From assembly GCA_947455205.1 (NCBI GenBank), contig CANGNF010000025.1, forward strand, positions 1 to 64,000: DNA of 64,000 bases, given 5' to 3'. The position numbers and the translations under genes are program-made. The first letter of the stretch is position 1; each line of letters begins with the position of its first letter. Origin of the DNA: Acetobacteraceae bacterium. Lineage in GTDB: Bacteria; Pseudomonadota; Alphaproteobacteria; Acetobacterales; Acetobacteraceae. Shown one piece after another: positions 17,712-26,230 of the stretch. The notes beneath the pieces were generated by a model, which was not told the origin of the DNA, made no database searches, and saw only the letters and a list, made by a program, of their open reading frames with translations.

Positions 17712-17803
17712 TAGGTTACGCTGCGCCGATCATCCTCGCGGCTTGCTCGCGAGAAGGTGAAAATGGGAGAACCGCCGGCACCAGACCTGATTGGGGGGCT
17801 TTG

Positions 17804-19162
17804 ATGTCGGATACCGTTGCGCCAGTGGACCAGGTTCCGCCAGCCCCCAGGCTGCTGGCGTTGGGCCTGCAGCATGTGCTGGTGATGTATGCTGGTGCCG
17901 TGGCGGTGCCGCTCATCATCGGCCGCGCGCTGCGCCTGCCGCCGGAGCAGGTGGCGCTGCTGGTCAATGCCGACCTGTTCGCCTGCGGCGTGGTCACGCT
18001 GATCCAGTCGCTGGGGATCGGGCCCTTCGGCATCCGCCTGCCGGTGATGATGGGCGTGACCTTCGCCGCCGTGGGGCCGATGCTGGCCATGGCCGGCAAC
18101 CCGGAGCTGGGGCTGCTCGGCATCTTCGGCGCCTGCATCGGCGCCGGCATCTTTACCATGCTGGTGGCGCCCTTCGTCTCCCGCCTGTTGCCGCTGTTCC
18201 CGCCCATCGTCACCGGCTCCGTCATCCTGATGATCGGCATCTCGCTGATGCGGGTGGGGGTGAACTGGGCGGCCGGGGCGCCGGTGGCGACCATTCCCGG
18301 CTATGGCGACCCGCTGCACCTGGGCGTGGCGCTGGCGGTGCTGGTGCTGATTTTGCTGATCACCAAGTACGCCGCCGGCTTCTTCGCCAACATCGCGGTG
18401 CTGATCGGCATCGTCGCCGGCTGCGGGCTGGCCTATGCGCTGGGCAAGATGGGCTTCGCCAAGGTGGCCTCGGCGCCGTGGGTCGGGCTGATCATGCCGT
18501 TCCAGTTCGGCATGCCGAAATTCGATCTCGTCGCCATCGTCACCATGAGCGTGGTGATGATCGTCGTGATGATCGAGAGCGCCGGCATGTTCCTGGCGCT
18601 GGGGGAGATGACCGGCAAGGAGGTCTCCCAGGCGGACATGACCCGCGGGCTGCGGACCGATGGGCTGGGCACGCTGATCGGCGGCATCTTCAACACCTTC
18701 CCCTACACCAGCTTCAGCCAGAATGTCGGGCTGGTGGGCGTGACCGGGGTGCGCAGCCGCTGGGTCACCGTGTGCGGCGGCGTCATCATGCTGGCCATGG
18801 GCCTGGTGCCCAAGCTGGGGGCGCTGATGGAATCGGTGCCGGTCTTCGTCCTCGGCGGCGCTGGCATCGTGATGTTCGGCATGGTGGCCGCCACGGGCAT
18901 CCGGATCTTGGCCGGGGTGGACTACCAGGTTAACCGCAACAACCTGTTCATCGTGGCCATCTCGGTCGGCTTCGGCATGATCCCGCTGGTGGCGCCGCAG
19001 TTCTTCAAGCAACTGCCGCATGCGCTGGCGCCGATCCTGGAATCCGGCATCCTGCTGACGGCGATCAGCGCGGTGGTGCTGAACCTGTTCTTCAACGGCA
19101 TGGTCAGCGCCGCGCAGGCCCGCGCCAACGCGCTGGCGGCCGCCACCAAGGCGGAGCACTGA
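17804..19162 (+). CDS. NCS2-family xanthine/uric acid permease
   Basis: This inner-membrane symporter has 452 residues and about 14 hydrophobic helices. NCS2 signatures are present: NADLFACGVVTLIQSLG in the third helix region, the ESAGMFLALGE stretch with the substrate-contacting glutamate, and TFPYTSFSQNVGLVGVTG in the tenth helix. Those sequences are closest to the purine (xanthine/urate) branch rather than the uracil branch. The next gene, one base after its stop, is a urate hydroxylase, which supports uric acid or xanthine as the transported substrate. A TTG at 17801 is the only nearby alternative start. Confidence 0.9.
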   Translation: MSDTVAPVDQVPPAPRLLALGLQHVLVMYAGAVAVPLIIGRALRLPPEQVALLVNADLFACGVVTLIQSLGIGPFGIRLPVMMGVTFAAVGPMLAMAGNPELGLLGIFGACIGAGIFTMLVAPFVSRLLPLFPPIVTGSVILMIGISLMRVGVNWAAGAPVATIPGYGDPLHLGVALAVLVLILLITKYAAGFFANIAVLIGIVAGCGLAYALGKMGFAKVASAPWVGLIMPFQFGMPKFDLVAIVTMSVVMIVVMIESAGMFLALGEMTGKEVSQADMTRGLRTDGLGTLIGGIFNTFPYTSFSQNVGLVGVTGVRSRWVTVCGGVIMLAMGLVPKLGALMESVPVFVLGGAGIVMFGMVAATGIRILAGVDYQVNRNNLFIVAISVGFGMIPLVAPQFFKQLPHALAPILESGILLTAISAVVLNLFFNGMVSAAQARANALAAATKAEH

Positions 19163-19163
19163 G

Positions 19164-20357
19164 ATGCAGGCACTGCTGATCGAATGGGGCGGCATGCTGC
19201 TGCGCTGGCTGCACGTCCTGGCCGGCATGGCCTGGATCGGCAGCAGCTTCTACTTCATGCACCTGGATGCCGCGCTGAAGCCGGCGCCGGACATCCCGCC
19301 GGGCAAGGGCGGTGAGGCGTGGGAGGTGCATGGCGGCGGCTTCTACCAGGTGCGGAAGTGGCTGGTGGCACCATCCTCCCTGCCGCCGGAGCTGATGTGG
19401 CACAAGTGGGAGAGCTACTCGACCTGGCTGTCCGGCTTCGCGCTGCTATGCTGGGTGTACTACGGCAGCAGCGACCTGTTCCTGATCGACCCGACGGTCA
19501 TGGAGATGTCGGCCGGCATGGCCTGGGTCATCGGCATCGGCACGCTGGCGGTGGGCTGGCTGGTCTATGACGGGCTGTGCAAATCGCCGCTGGCCAGGGA
19601 TGACCGGCTGCTGGCGGCGGTGGGCTTCGGCTTCGTCGTGCTGGTGGCCTGGGGCTTCCAGCAGATCTTCAGCGGCCGTGGCGCCATGGTGCATACCGGC
19701 GCGCTGATGGCCACCTGGATGACGGGCAACGTCTTCCTGATCATCATCCCCAACCAGAAGAAGGTCATCGCCAGCCTGCTGAAGGGCGAGGCGCCGGACC
19801 CGGCGCTGGGCAAGGCGGGCAAGATCCGCAGCACGCACAACAACTACCTGACGCTGCCGGTGCTGTTCCTGATGCTGGCCAACCACTACCCCATGGTGTG
19901 GTCGACGCCCTATGCCTTCGTCATCGTCGGGCTGGTGCTGGTGGCGGGCGCGGTCATCCGGGTGTTCTACAACCTCAGGCATTCCGGCCGGGGCAATGCC
20001 TGGTGGTGCTGGGCGGTGGCGGCGCTGTGCCTGGCGCTGGCGGCCGCCGTCTCCATGACCTCCTCGCCATTGGGGCGGGAGGCGCTGGGCCTGGCCTGGC
20101 GGGCGCCGCCGCCTTCCGAGGAAGTGGTCGAGATCGTCATGGCGCGCTGTTCCATGTGCCATGCGGCGGAGCCGGTGTGGCCCGGCATTTCGGTGGCGCC
20201 GCGCGGGGTGGTGTTCGCGGGCGCCGAGAGCGTGCACCGGCTGGCGCCGCAGATCGCCATGCAGTCCGTGCTGTCGGCGGCGATGCCGCCCAACAACATC
20301 ACGGGCATGGAGGTGGCGGAGCGCCGGGTGCTGCTGGCCTGGCTTTCCGGCAAGTAG
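19164..20357 (+). CDS. puuD: Membrane-bound urate hydroxylase PuuD with cytochrome c domain
   Basis: PuuD oxidises urate to 5-hydroxyisourate and passes electrons to the respiratory chain. The 397-residue protein has an N-terminal DUF989-type membrane part with about eight helices, including the conserved WLHVLAGMAWIGSSFYF and FYQVRKWLVAP segments. The C-terminal domain is a cytochrome c with heme site CSMCH at 329-333 and a likely axial methionine in SAAMPPNN. Its start is one base after the permease stop, so they are an operon. Genes for the later steps (5-hydroxyisourate hydrolase, OHCU decarboxylase, allantoinase) are not in the window. Confidence 0.92.
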   Translation: MQALLIEWGGMLLRWLHVLAGMAWIGSSFYFMHLDAALKPAPDIPPGKGGEAWEVHGGGFYQVRKWLVAPSSLPPELMWHKWESYSTWLSGFALLCWVYYGSSDLFLIDPTVMEMSAGMAWVIGIGTLAVGWLVYDGLCKSPLARDDRLLAAVGFGFVVLVAWGFQQIFSGRGAMVHTGALMATWMTGNVFLIIIPNQKKVIASLLKGEAPDPALGKAGKIRSTHNNYLTLPVLFLMLANHYPMVWSTPYAFVIVGLVLVAGAVIRVFYNLRHSGRGNAWWCWAVAALCLALAAAVSMTSSPLGREALGLAWRAPPPSEEVVEIVMARCSMCHAAEPVWPGISVAPRGVVFAGAESVHRLAPQIAMQSVLSAAMPPNNITGMEVAERRVLLAWLSGK

Positions 20358-20408
20358 CGGCACGCGGCTTGCGTGCCGTCGGCGGAGACGCCCAAGACGG
20401 AGCACGAC

Positions 20409-21446
20409 ATGCCGCTCGCCTCGCCCAAGGCTGCCTGGAAAGGCAGCGACCTGGCCCAGGACAGCACCTGGATTCAGCATTTCACCAGCCAGGACCTGAC
20501 CGAGCTGGACGCCGCCCTGGCCGACGTGCGCGCCCGTGGGCTGCCGGATGAGGCGCTGACCGCGGCGGATTTCCCGCTGCCCGGGTTTGCACCCAAGCTT
20601 GCCGCGATACTGCAGGAAATCCGCGAGGGGCGCGGCTTTGTCGTGCTGCGCGGCATGCCCGTGGCGCGCTACAGCGATGCCGATGTGGGCACCATGTTCT
20701 ACGGCATGGGCACGCATCTGGGTGACAGCCTGCGGCAGAACCCGCGGGGCGACCTGCTGGGCCATGTGCACGACCAGGGCCGCGCCTATGGCGGCAAGGA
20801 TGTGCGGGGCTACGAGACCAACGCCTTCCTGCCCTTCCATACCGATGGCTGCGAGATTGTCGGCCTGCTGTGCCTGCGCGCGGCCAAGGCGGGTGGGCGC
20901 AGCAGCCTGTCCTCCGCGCTGCGGGTGCATGCGGAGATCGCGGCGCGGGAGCCCGAGGCGCTGGCGCCGCTGTATCGCGGCTACCACTATGTGCGGCGGG
21001 AGGCGGCGCTGACCGAGGCGCCGGTGAGCCCCAACCGCGTGCCGGTCTTCGGCCAGCAGGACGGCGTGGTGAGCTGCCGGATCGTCGGCAACCAGATCCG
21101 CGCGGCGGCGAAGCATTTCGGCGTGGCGCTGGCGGATGACGAGCTGCGCGCGCTGGACCTGTTCACCGACCTGTCGGGCGCCGAGGGCATTCGGCTGGAC
21201 ATGGATTTGCAGGTTGGCGACATCCAGCTGTGCAACAACTACACCGTGCTGCACAGCCGCACCGAATACGAGGACTTCCCCGAGCCGGAGCGCAAGCGCC
21301 ACATGCTGCGGCTGTGGCTGGCCATGCGCGAGCCCTGGCCGCTGGCGCCGAGCTTTCCGCGCCAGCTGGGCTACGGCATCAACCAGCCGACCGAGGTGCA
21401 TCTGGGCGACGAGGTGACGCGGCTGACCTCGCTGGCGTTGCGCTGA
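20409..21446 (+). CDS. TauD/TfdA-family Fe(II)/2-oxoglutarate dioxygenase
   Basis: The 345-residue product carries the facial triad: FHTDG gives H144 and D146, and VLHSRTEY gives H282. R297 or R301 in RHMLRLWL is placed to bind the 2-oxoglutarate carboxylate. The N-terminus with GRGFVVLRGMPV fits the TauD fold. The substrate cannot be read from sequence. It lies 51 bp after puuD in the same direction and before an M20 hydrolase and a Bug receptor. A role in purine breakdown is possible because fungi use a TauD homologue (XanA) on xanthine, but generic TauD genes also often accompany Bug genes. Confidence 0.85.
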   Translation: MPLASPKAAWKGSDLAQDSTWIQHFTSQDLTELDAALADVRARGLPDEALTAADFPLPGFAPKLAAILQEIREGRGFVVLRGMPVARYSDADVGTMFYGMGTHLGDSLRQNPRGDLLGHVHDQGRAYGGKDVRGYETNAFLPFHTDGCEIVGLLCLRAAKAGGRSSLSSALRVHAEIAAREPEALAPLYRGYHYVRREAALTEAPVSPNRVPVFGQQDGVVSCRIVGNQIRAAAKHFGVALADDELRALDLFTDLSGAEGIRLDMDLQVGDIQLCNNYTVLHSRTEYEDFPEPERKRHMLRLWLAMREPWPLAPSFPRQLGYGINQPTEVHLGDEVTRLTSLALR

Positions 21447-21538
21447 GGGCGCGCGGGGCGGGTTGCGCTGACGACGTCCGCGCCGGCTGTTCCGGCCAGC
21501 GCGGTTCTGCGCTAAGCGGGCCTGAGCAGGAGGCCCGC

Positions 21539-22771
21539 ATGGCAGACCCGAACACCGTCCTTTCCGCCGCCCTGGCGCCGCTCAGGGCCGAGGCCGAGGC
21601 CTTCCTGGCCGCCATGGTGAAGGTGCCGTCCGACAATCCCTCGGGCGATTGCGCCGCGCATGCCGAGGCCGCCGCGCCGCTGCTGGAGGCGATGGGCTTC
21701 AGCGTGGAACGCCACCCGGTGCCGCCGGCCGAATGCGCCGCGGTGGGCATGACCAGCGCCACCAACCTGATCATCCGCAAGCGCTTCGGCAGCGGCGGCC
21801 CGACCATCGCTTTGAACGCGCATGGCGACGTGGTGCCGCCCGGCGAGGGCTGGACCCAGGACCCCTATGGCGCCGTGGTCAAGGACGGCCGGATGTATGG
21901 CCGCGGCGTCGCCGTCTCGAAGTCCGACTTCGCCACCTATGCCTTCGCGCTGCGGGCGCTGGAGGCGAGCGGCCTGGCGCTGAACGGCACGGTCGAGCTG
22001 CACCTGACCTATGACGAGGAGACCGGCGGCGAGATCGGCCCGCAATGGCTGCTGAAGCGTGGGCTGAGCAAGCCGGACCTCTGCATCTGCGCCGGCTTCT
22101 CCTACGCCGTCACCACCGGCCATAACGGCGTGCTGCACCTGGAGGCGATCTTCCACGGCAAGCAGGCCCACGCCGCCATGCCGCATACCGGCGTGGACGC
22201 GCTGGAAGCCGCGACCGAGGCGCTGCGCAGCCTGTATGGCGAGCGTGCCCGTCTCTCCGGCCTGATGTCGGGCGTCCAGGGCATCGGCTGCCCGGCGGTC
22301 ACGGTCGGCAGGATCAGCGGCGGGGTGAACACCAATGTGGTGCCGGACCGCATCGCGCTGCGGCTGGACCGCCGGATCATCCCGGAGGAGAACCCGGCCG
22401 AGGTGGAGGCCGGGCTGCGCGCCTTGATCGAGGCGGCCTGCCGCCGCGTGCCGGGCAGCAGCGTCACCATCAACCGCATCGTGCTGGCCGGGCCTCTTGT
22501 TCCCACCGATGAAAGCCGCGCGCTGGCGGCCCGCCTCTGCCGCGTGGCGTCCGAGGTATTCGGCACCGAGGTGAAGCAGGTGGGCGTGCCGCTGTACACC
22601 GATGCGCGGCATTACGCCGAGGCCGGCATCCCCACCGTGCTGTACGGCGCCGGGCCGCGCAGCATCCTGGAAGCCAATGCCCATGCGCCGGACGAGAACC
22701 TGGTGCTGGAGGACCTGCACAGGGCCACGCTGGTGATCGCCCGCGTGCTGGCGGAGGTGCTTGTCGCTTAA
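21539..22771 (+). CDS. M20-family amidohydrolase/deacylase
   Basis: The 410-residue protein resembles acetylornithine deacetylase and succinyl-diaminopimelate desuccinylase. Visible elements are the metal ligands H95 and D97 in LNAHGDVVP, the catalytic TYDEETGGE motif (E160/E161), a lid domain with HAAMPHTG, and a C-terminal dimer strand. The stretch GRGVAVSKSD at 121-130 replaces the usual GRGxxDMKG, so the residue that normally bridges both metals is not at its standard place. An AGGAGG ribosome site precedes the ATG. Context suggests cleavage of an N-acyl or carbamoyl compound in the upstream catabolic cluster. Confidence 0.85.
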   Translation: MADPNTVLSAALAPLRAEAEAFLAAMVKVPSDNPSGDCAAHAEAAAPLLEAMGFSVERHPVPPAECAAVGMTSATNLIIRKRFGSGGPTIALNAHGDVVPPGEGWTQDPYGAVVKDGRMYGRGVAVSKSDFATYAFALRALEASGLALNGTVELHLTYDEETGGEIGPQWLLKRGLSKPDLCICAGFSYAVTTGHNGVLHLEAIFHGKQAHAAMPHTGVDALEAATEALRSLYGERARLSGLMSGVQGIGCPAVTVGRISGGVNTNVVPDRIALRLDRRIIPEENPAEVEAGLRALIEAACRRVPGSSVTINRIVLAGPLVPTDESRALAARLCRVASEVFGTEVKQVGVPLYTDARHYAEAGIPTVLYGAGPRSILEANAHAPDENLVLEDLHRATLVIARVLAEVLVA

Positions 22772-22816
22772 CCCCTGGCCGCATAGGTTCCCCGGTAAAT
22801 CCGCAAGGGGGAAACC

Positions 22817-23791
22817 ATGCAGCGTAGGGCGTTCATCGCCGGCGCCGGGCTGACGCTCGCCGCGCCGGCCATCGTGCAGGCGCAAGGGGAATGGCCGGGC
22901 AACCGGCCGGTCCGCATCATCCAGCCCAGCCAGGCCGGCAGCCCGGCGGATGTCTATGCCCGCATGTTCGCGGACCATCTGGGCAAGACGCTCGGCGGCA
23001 CCTTCGTGGTGGAGAACCGCGTCGGCGGCACCGGCAGCATCGGCACCGCCGAGGTGGCGCGCAGCGCGCCGGATGGCTGGACGCTGCTGTTCACCTCCAA
23101 CACCAGCCATGTCGCGGCGCCGCTGGTGCTGAAGAGCGTGCCCTACGACCCCGTGAAGGACTTCGTCGCCATCGCCGGGCTGTACCACTACCCGATGGCG
23201 CTGATCGTCACGCCCAGCATTCCCGTGCGTACCACCGCGGAGTTCGTCGCCTGGGCCAAGGCGCGGCCGGGCGGGGTGAACATGGCCAGCGTGGGCATCG
23301 GCAGCGTCGGCCACATGATGGCGGAGCGCTTCCACATGGCCGCCGGCTTCAACCGCGTGCACATCCCCTATCGCGGCGGGCCCAGCGCGATCCTGGCGGT
23401 GGCGCAGGGCGAGAGCGACTACATCTTCGACAACATCGGCAATTCCGGCATGTTCGCGCGGGAAGGGCGGCTGCGCTTCCTGTCCTTCACCGGCCGCGCC
23501 AGGCAGCGGCAGATGCCCGACCTGCCGCTGCTGTCGGAGGTCGGCTTCCCCGGCTTCGTCGAGGATGTCTGGTTCGGCATCTGGGGCCAGGCCGCCATGC
23601 CGCGGCCGATGGTGGAGCGGATCAACGCCGAGGCCAATCGCTGGCTGGCCAGCGAGCCGGTGGTGAAGCGCATGGCCGAGGGCGCCCATACCAGCCTGGC
23701 CGGCACGCCGGAGGACTTCCATCGGTACTGGATGGAGGATCTTAAGAACTGGACCGCGATCGTGCAGGAAACCGGCATTCGCATGGAATAA
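22817..23791 (+). CDS. Bug-family (TctC-like) substrate-binding protein, copy 2
   Basis: This 324-residue periplasmic receptor has a leader at 1-23 and the family blocks PSQAGSPADVYARMFAD, FVVENRVGGTGSIGTAEVA, DGWTLLFTSNTSH and VHIPYRGGPSA. It differs from copies 1, 3 and 4 in lacking the RASGARVD tail and in its ligand-loop sequence (QPSQAGSPAD instead of PGGPTD), so it likely binds another ligand. It follows the M20 gene by 45 bp, which suggests it supplies the substrate of that enzyme. No membrane partner genes are present. Confidence 0.9.
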   Translation: MQRRAFIAGAGLTLAAPAIVQAQGEWPGNRPVRIIQPSQAGSPADVYARMFADHLGKTLGGTFVVENRVGGTGSIGTAEVARSAPDGWTLLFTSNTSHVAAPLVLKSVPYDPVKDFVAIAGLYHYPMALIVTPSIPVRTTAEFVAWAKARPGGVNMASVGIGSVGHMMAERFHMAAGFNRVHIPYRGGPSAILAVAQGESDYIFDNIGNSGMFAREGRLRFLSFTGRARQRQMPDLPLLSEVGFPGFVEDVWFGIWGQAAMPRPMVERINAEANRWLASEPVVKRMAEGAHTSLAGTPEDFHRYWMEDLKNWTAIVQETGIRME

Positions 23792-23886
23792 CCCGCGCAC
23801 GCGACGGTGCGGCGGCGGTAGCGGGACCTTTCGCCGCTGCCGCTGCTTATCAGCAGGACGCATCCCTGCTGACCGGAGCCACCGCC

Positions 23887-25644
23887 GTGCCCCTGACCCC
23901 GCGCCTGACCATCTCCAGCGACTGGGGCAGTGGCCTGGTCGCCAATGTTGCCCTGCTGCAGAGCGACGCCGCCGATACCGGTGGCACCGGCTGGACCGTC
24001 AGCTTCGACGCCGGCTTCGAGATCGTGAACATCTGGAACGGCCAGGTGCTGTCGCATGTCGGCGACCACTACGTGATCGGCAACCTGAGCTATGACGCCG
24101 CCGTGCTGGCGGATGGCAGCACCGGCTTCGGCTTCCAGGCCGCGGTGGATGCCGATGGCGAGGCGGTGGCGAACCTGGGCGCCAGCCTGGCGGGCGCCGG
24201 CGGCAGGGGCGGCGATGGCGGGGCCGGTGGCAACGGTGGCGCTGGCGGCAACGGTGGGAATGGTGGCGCTGGCGGGGCGGGCGGCGCTGGCGGTGCTGGC
24301 GGCAATGGCGGCGCGGGTGGTGATGGTGGTGCCGGCGGTCGCGGCACCCCCGGTGCCGATGGCAAGCCCGGCACCGATGGTCAGCCCGGCCAGCCCGGCG
24401 CGGATGGCGCGCCCGGCCAGCCCGGCGGCACCGGCACGCCTGGCGCCGCGGCCGCCCAGTACGATGGCGGCTGGCTGCACACCGCCGGCGTGCAACTGGT
24501 CGACGACAGCCTGAACGCCCCGGTGGCGCTGCACGGCATTGCCTGGACCGGCATGGAGGGGCCGAACATGGCGCCCAACGGCCTGTGGACGCGCAACTAC
24601 GCCGACATGCTGGACCAGGTGAAGGCGCTGGGGTTCAACAGCCTGCGCCTGCCATTCTCCTCGGACCTGCTGCACAGCGCCGCGCCGGCCCAGGGCATCG
24701 ACTATGGGCTGAACCCCGACCTGGCCGGGCTGACCGGCCTGCAGGTGATGGACAAGGTGATCGCCTACGCCGGCAGCATCGGGCTGGGGGTGGTGCTGGA
24801 CCACCATACCAACGCGGCGCAGTACGGCGTGGCCGCCGGCGGGCTGTGGTTCGACGCGACGCATTCCGCCGAGCAATGGGTGGCGGATTGGCAGGCGCTG
24901 GCGGCGCGCTATGCCGGCAAGTCAGCCGTCATCGGCGCCGACCTGCACAATGAGCCCCATGCCGGCACCTGGGGCGGCGGCGGCCCGACCGACTGGGTGG
25001 CGGCGGCCGAGCGGGCCGGCAACGCGATCCTGGCGGTGAACCCGCACCTGCTGGTGATGGTGGAGGGCAACTGGAACGCCAATGGCCAGGACTACTGGTG
25101 GGGCGGCAACCTGACCGGCGTGCCCGCCACGCCGGTGGTGCTGAACCAGCCGGGCCACCTGGTCTATGCGCCGCACGACTACGGCAACACGGTGTTCCAC
25201 CAGCCCTTCTTCGACGCGCCGGACTTTCCGGCCAACCTGCCGGCGATCTTCGACCGGATGTGGGGGCATGTGCAGGCCAATGGCACCGCGCCGCTGTGGC
25301 TGGGCGAGTTCGGCAGCCAGTTGACCGACCCCATCGACAAGGCCTGGTTCGGCGCGCTGAGCCAGTACCTGACGACCGGGAACGCCGCCGGGGCAAGCTG
25401 GGCCTGGTGGAGCCTGGACCCGTCCTCCACCGATGTCGGCGGGCTGCTGCTGGCGGATTGGCGCACGCCGAACCCGACGGTGCTGGCGGCGCTGCAACCG
25501 CTGCTGCAGGCCGGGCCGCCGGCGGCGGTGACGGCCACGGTGCCGGTGGAGACCCTGCCGGAGCCTCCCGCGCCGGTGGACTGGAACGCGCTGGCGGCGC
25601 GGGCCGAGGCGAATTTTGCCGCGACCGGGCAGTGGTTCATCTGA
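23887..25644 (+). CDS. Modular GH5 glycosidase: CBM2-like domain, collagen-like linker, cellulase-like barrel
   Basis: The 585-residue product has three parts. Residues 1-97 look like a bacterial cellulose-binding (CBM2-type) beta-sandwich, with WTVSFDAGFEIVNIWNG and GFGFQA. Residues about 98-190 are an extreme Gly-rich linker with GGAGGNGG units, then Gly-X-Y triplets of collagen type (GADGKPGTDGQPGQPG). Residues about 195-555 form a GH5 barrel with acid/base E356 in LHNEP and nucleophile E474 in WLGEFGS. No signal peptide is visible: the GTG start leads straight into the binding domain and no in-frame start lies upstream. Export route and substrate (cellulose or another beta-glucan) are therefore open. 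An expected partner is the cellulose made by the bcs operon. Confidence 0.87.
   Translation: MPLTPRLTISSDWGSGLVANVALLQSDAADTGGTGWTVSFDAGFEIVNIWNGQVLSHVGDHYVIGNLSYDAAVLADGSTGFGFQAAVDADGEAVANLGASLAGAGGRGGDGGAGGNGGAGGNGGNGGAGGAGGAGGAGGNGGAGGDGGAGGRGTPGADGKPGTDGQPGQPGADGAPGQPGGTGTPGAAAAQYDGGWLHTAGVQLVDDSLNAPVALHGIAWTGMEGPNMAPNGLWTRNYADMLDQVKALGFNSLRLPFSSDLLHSAAPAQGIDYGLNPDLAGLTGLQVMDKVIAYAGSIGLGVVLDHHTNAAQYGVAAGGLWFDATHSAEQWVADWQALAARYAGKSAVIGADLHNEPHAGTWGGGGPTDWVAAAERAGNAILAVNPHLLVMVEGNWNANGQDYWWGGNLTGVPATPVVLNQPGHLVYAPHDYGNTVFHQPFFDAPDFPANLPAIFDRMWGHVQANGTAPLWLGEFGSQLTDPIDKAWFGALSQYLTTGNAAGASWAWWSLDPSSTDVGGLLLADWRTPNPTVLAALQPLLQAGPPAAVTATVPVETLPEPPAPVDWNALAARAEANFAATGQWFI
24190..24460 (+). repeat. 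Gly-codon minisatellite inside the GH5 linker
   Basis: Imperfect copies of GGTGGC-type units (GGCGGCAACGGTGG, GGCGCTGGCGG and variants) encode the GGAGGNGG part of the linker. After about 24340 they give way to nine-base units coding Gly-X-Pro and Gly-X-Asp. Repeat number is likely to vary between strains through slippage. Confidence 0.7.
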
Positions 25645-25676
25645 CCCGGACGCAGCCGGGGTTTTCCGTGCGCCCG

Positions 25677-26213
25677 CTAGCCTAGCAGCCCGCGCAGCCG
25701 GGCCAGCATGTCTGGCGTGTCCCATTCGGCGGCGCCTTCCAGCCGCGCCACCTCCTGCCCCGCGCGGTTGACCAGCACGGAGGTGGGCAGGCCGCGCACC
25801 CCCAGCGCCCGGCCGGCGGCGCCGCGCGGGTCCAGCCAGATGCCCAGCGCCTTGATCCCGCGATCCCCGTAGAATTTCTCCACCACCGCCTTGCCGCCAC
25901 GGTCGGACGACAGCGCCAGCACCAGCACGCCTTCCGCCGCCAACGCCGCCTGGGCGCGGTCCAGCGCCGGCATCTCGGCCACGCAGGGTACGCACCAGGT
26001 GGCCCAGAGGTTCACCAGCAGCCCCTTGCCGGCGAAATCCCCCAGCTTGCGGCTGGCGCCCTCGGCATCCACGAAGGCCAGCTCCGGCAGGGCGCGGGGC
26101 GGGAAGCTCTCCAGCTGGCCCAGCGCGGCGGCCTGCCCTTGCCGCGGGACAAGCCCGGCGTATAGGGTCGCCGCGCCCGCCAGCATCGCGCCTCGGCGGC
26201 CCATGTCTCGCAT
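25677..26213 (-). CDS. TlpA-like thioredoxin-fold protein
   Basis: The 178-residue protein has a leader (about 1-29) followed by a TlpA/ResA-type domain. The active site is WATWCVPC with C74 and C77. The family segments [24 protein letters not shown] and [18 protein letters not shown] with its cis-proline are present. It probably acts as a periplasmic or membrane-tethered thiol reductant, for example for cytochrome c or copper-site maturation. ATG 26213 avoids overlap with argH; two further ATGs upstream or downstream are possible. It is divergent from argH with only 17 bp between starts, an arrangement common in this bacterial group. Confidence 0.88.
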   Translation of the reverse strand: MRDMGRRGAMLAGAATLYAGLVPRQGQAAALGQLESFPPRALPELAFVDAEGASRKLGDFAGKGLLVNLWATWCVPCVAEMPALDRAQAALAAEGVLVLALSSDRGGKAVVEKFYGDRGIKALGIWLDPRGAAGRALGVRGLPTSVLVNRAGQEVARLEGAAEWDTPDMLARLRGLLG

Positions 26214-26230
26214 CACCGGAAGATCCCTTC

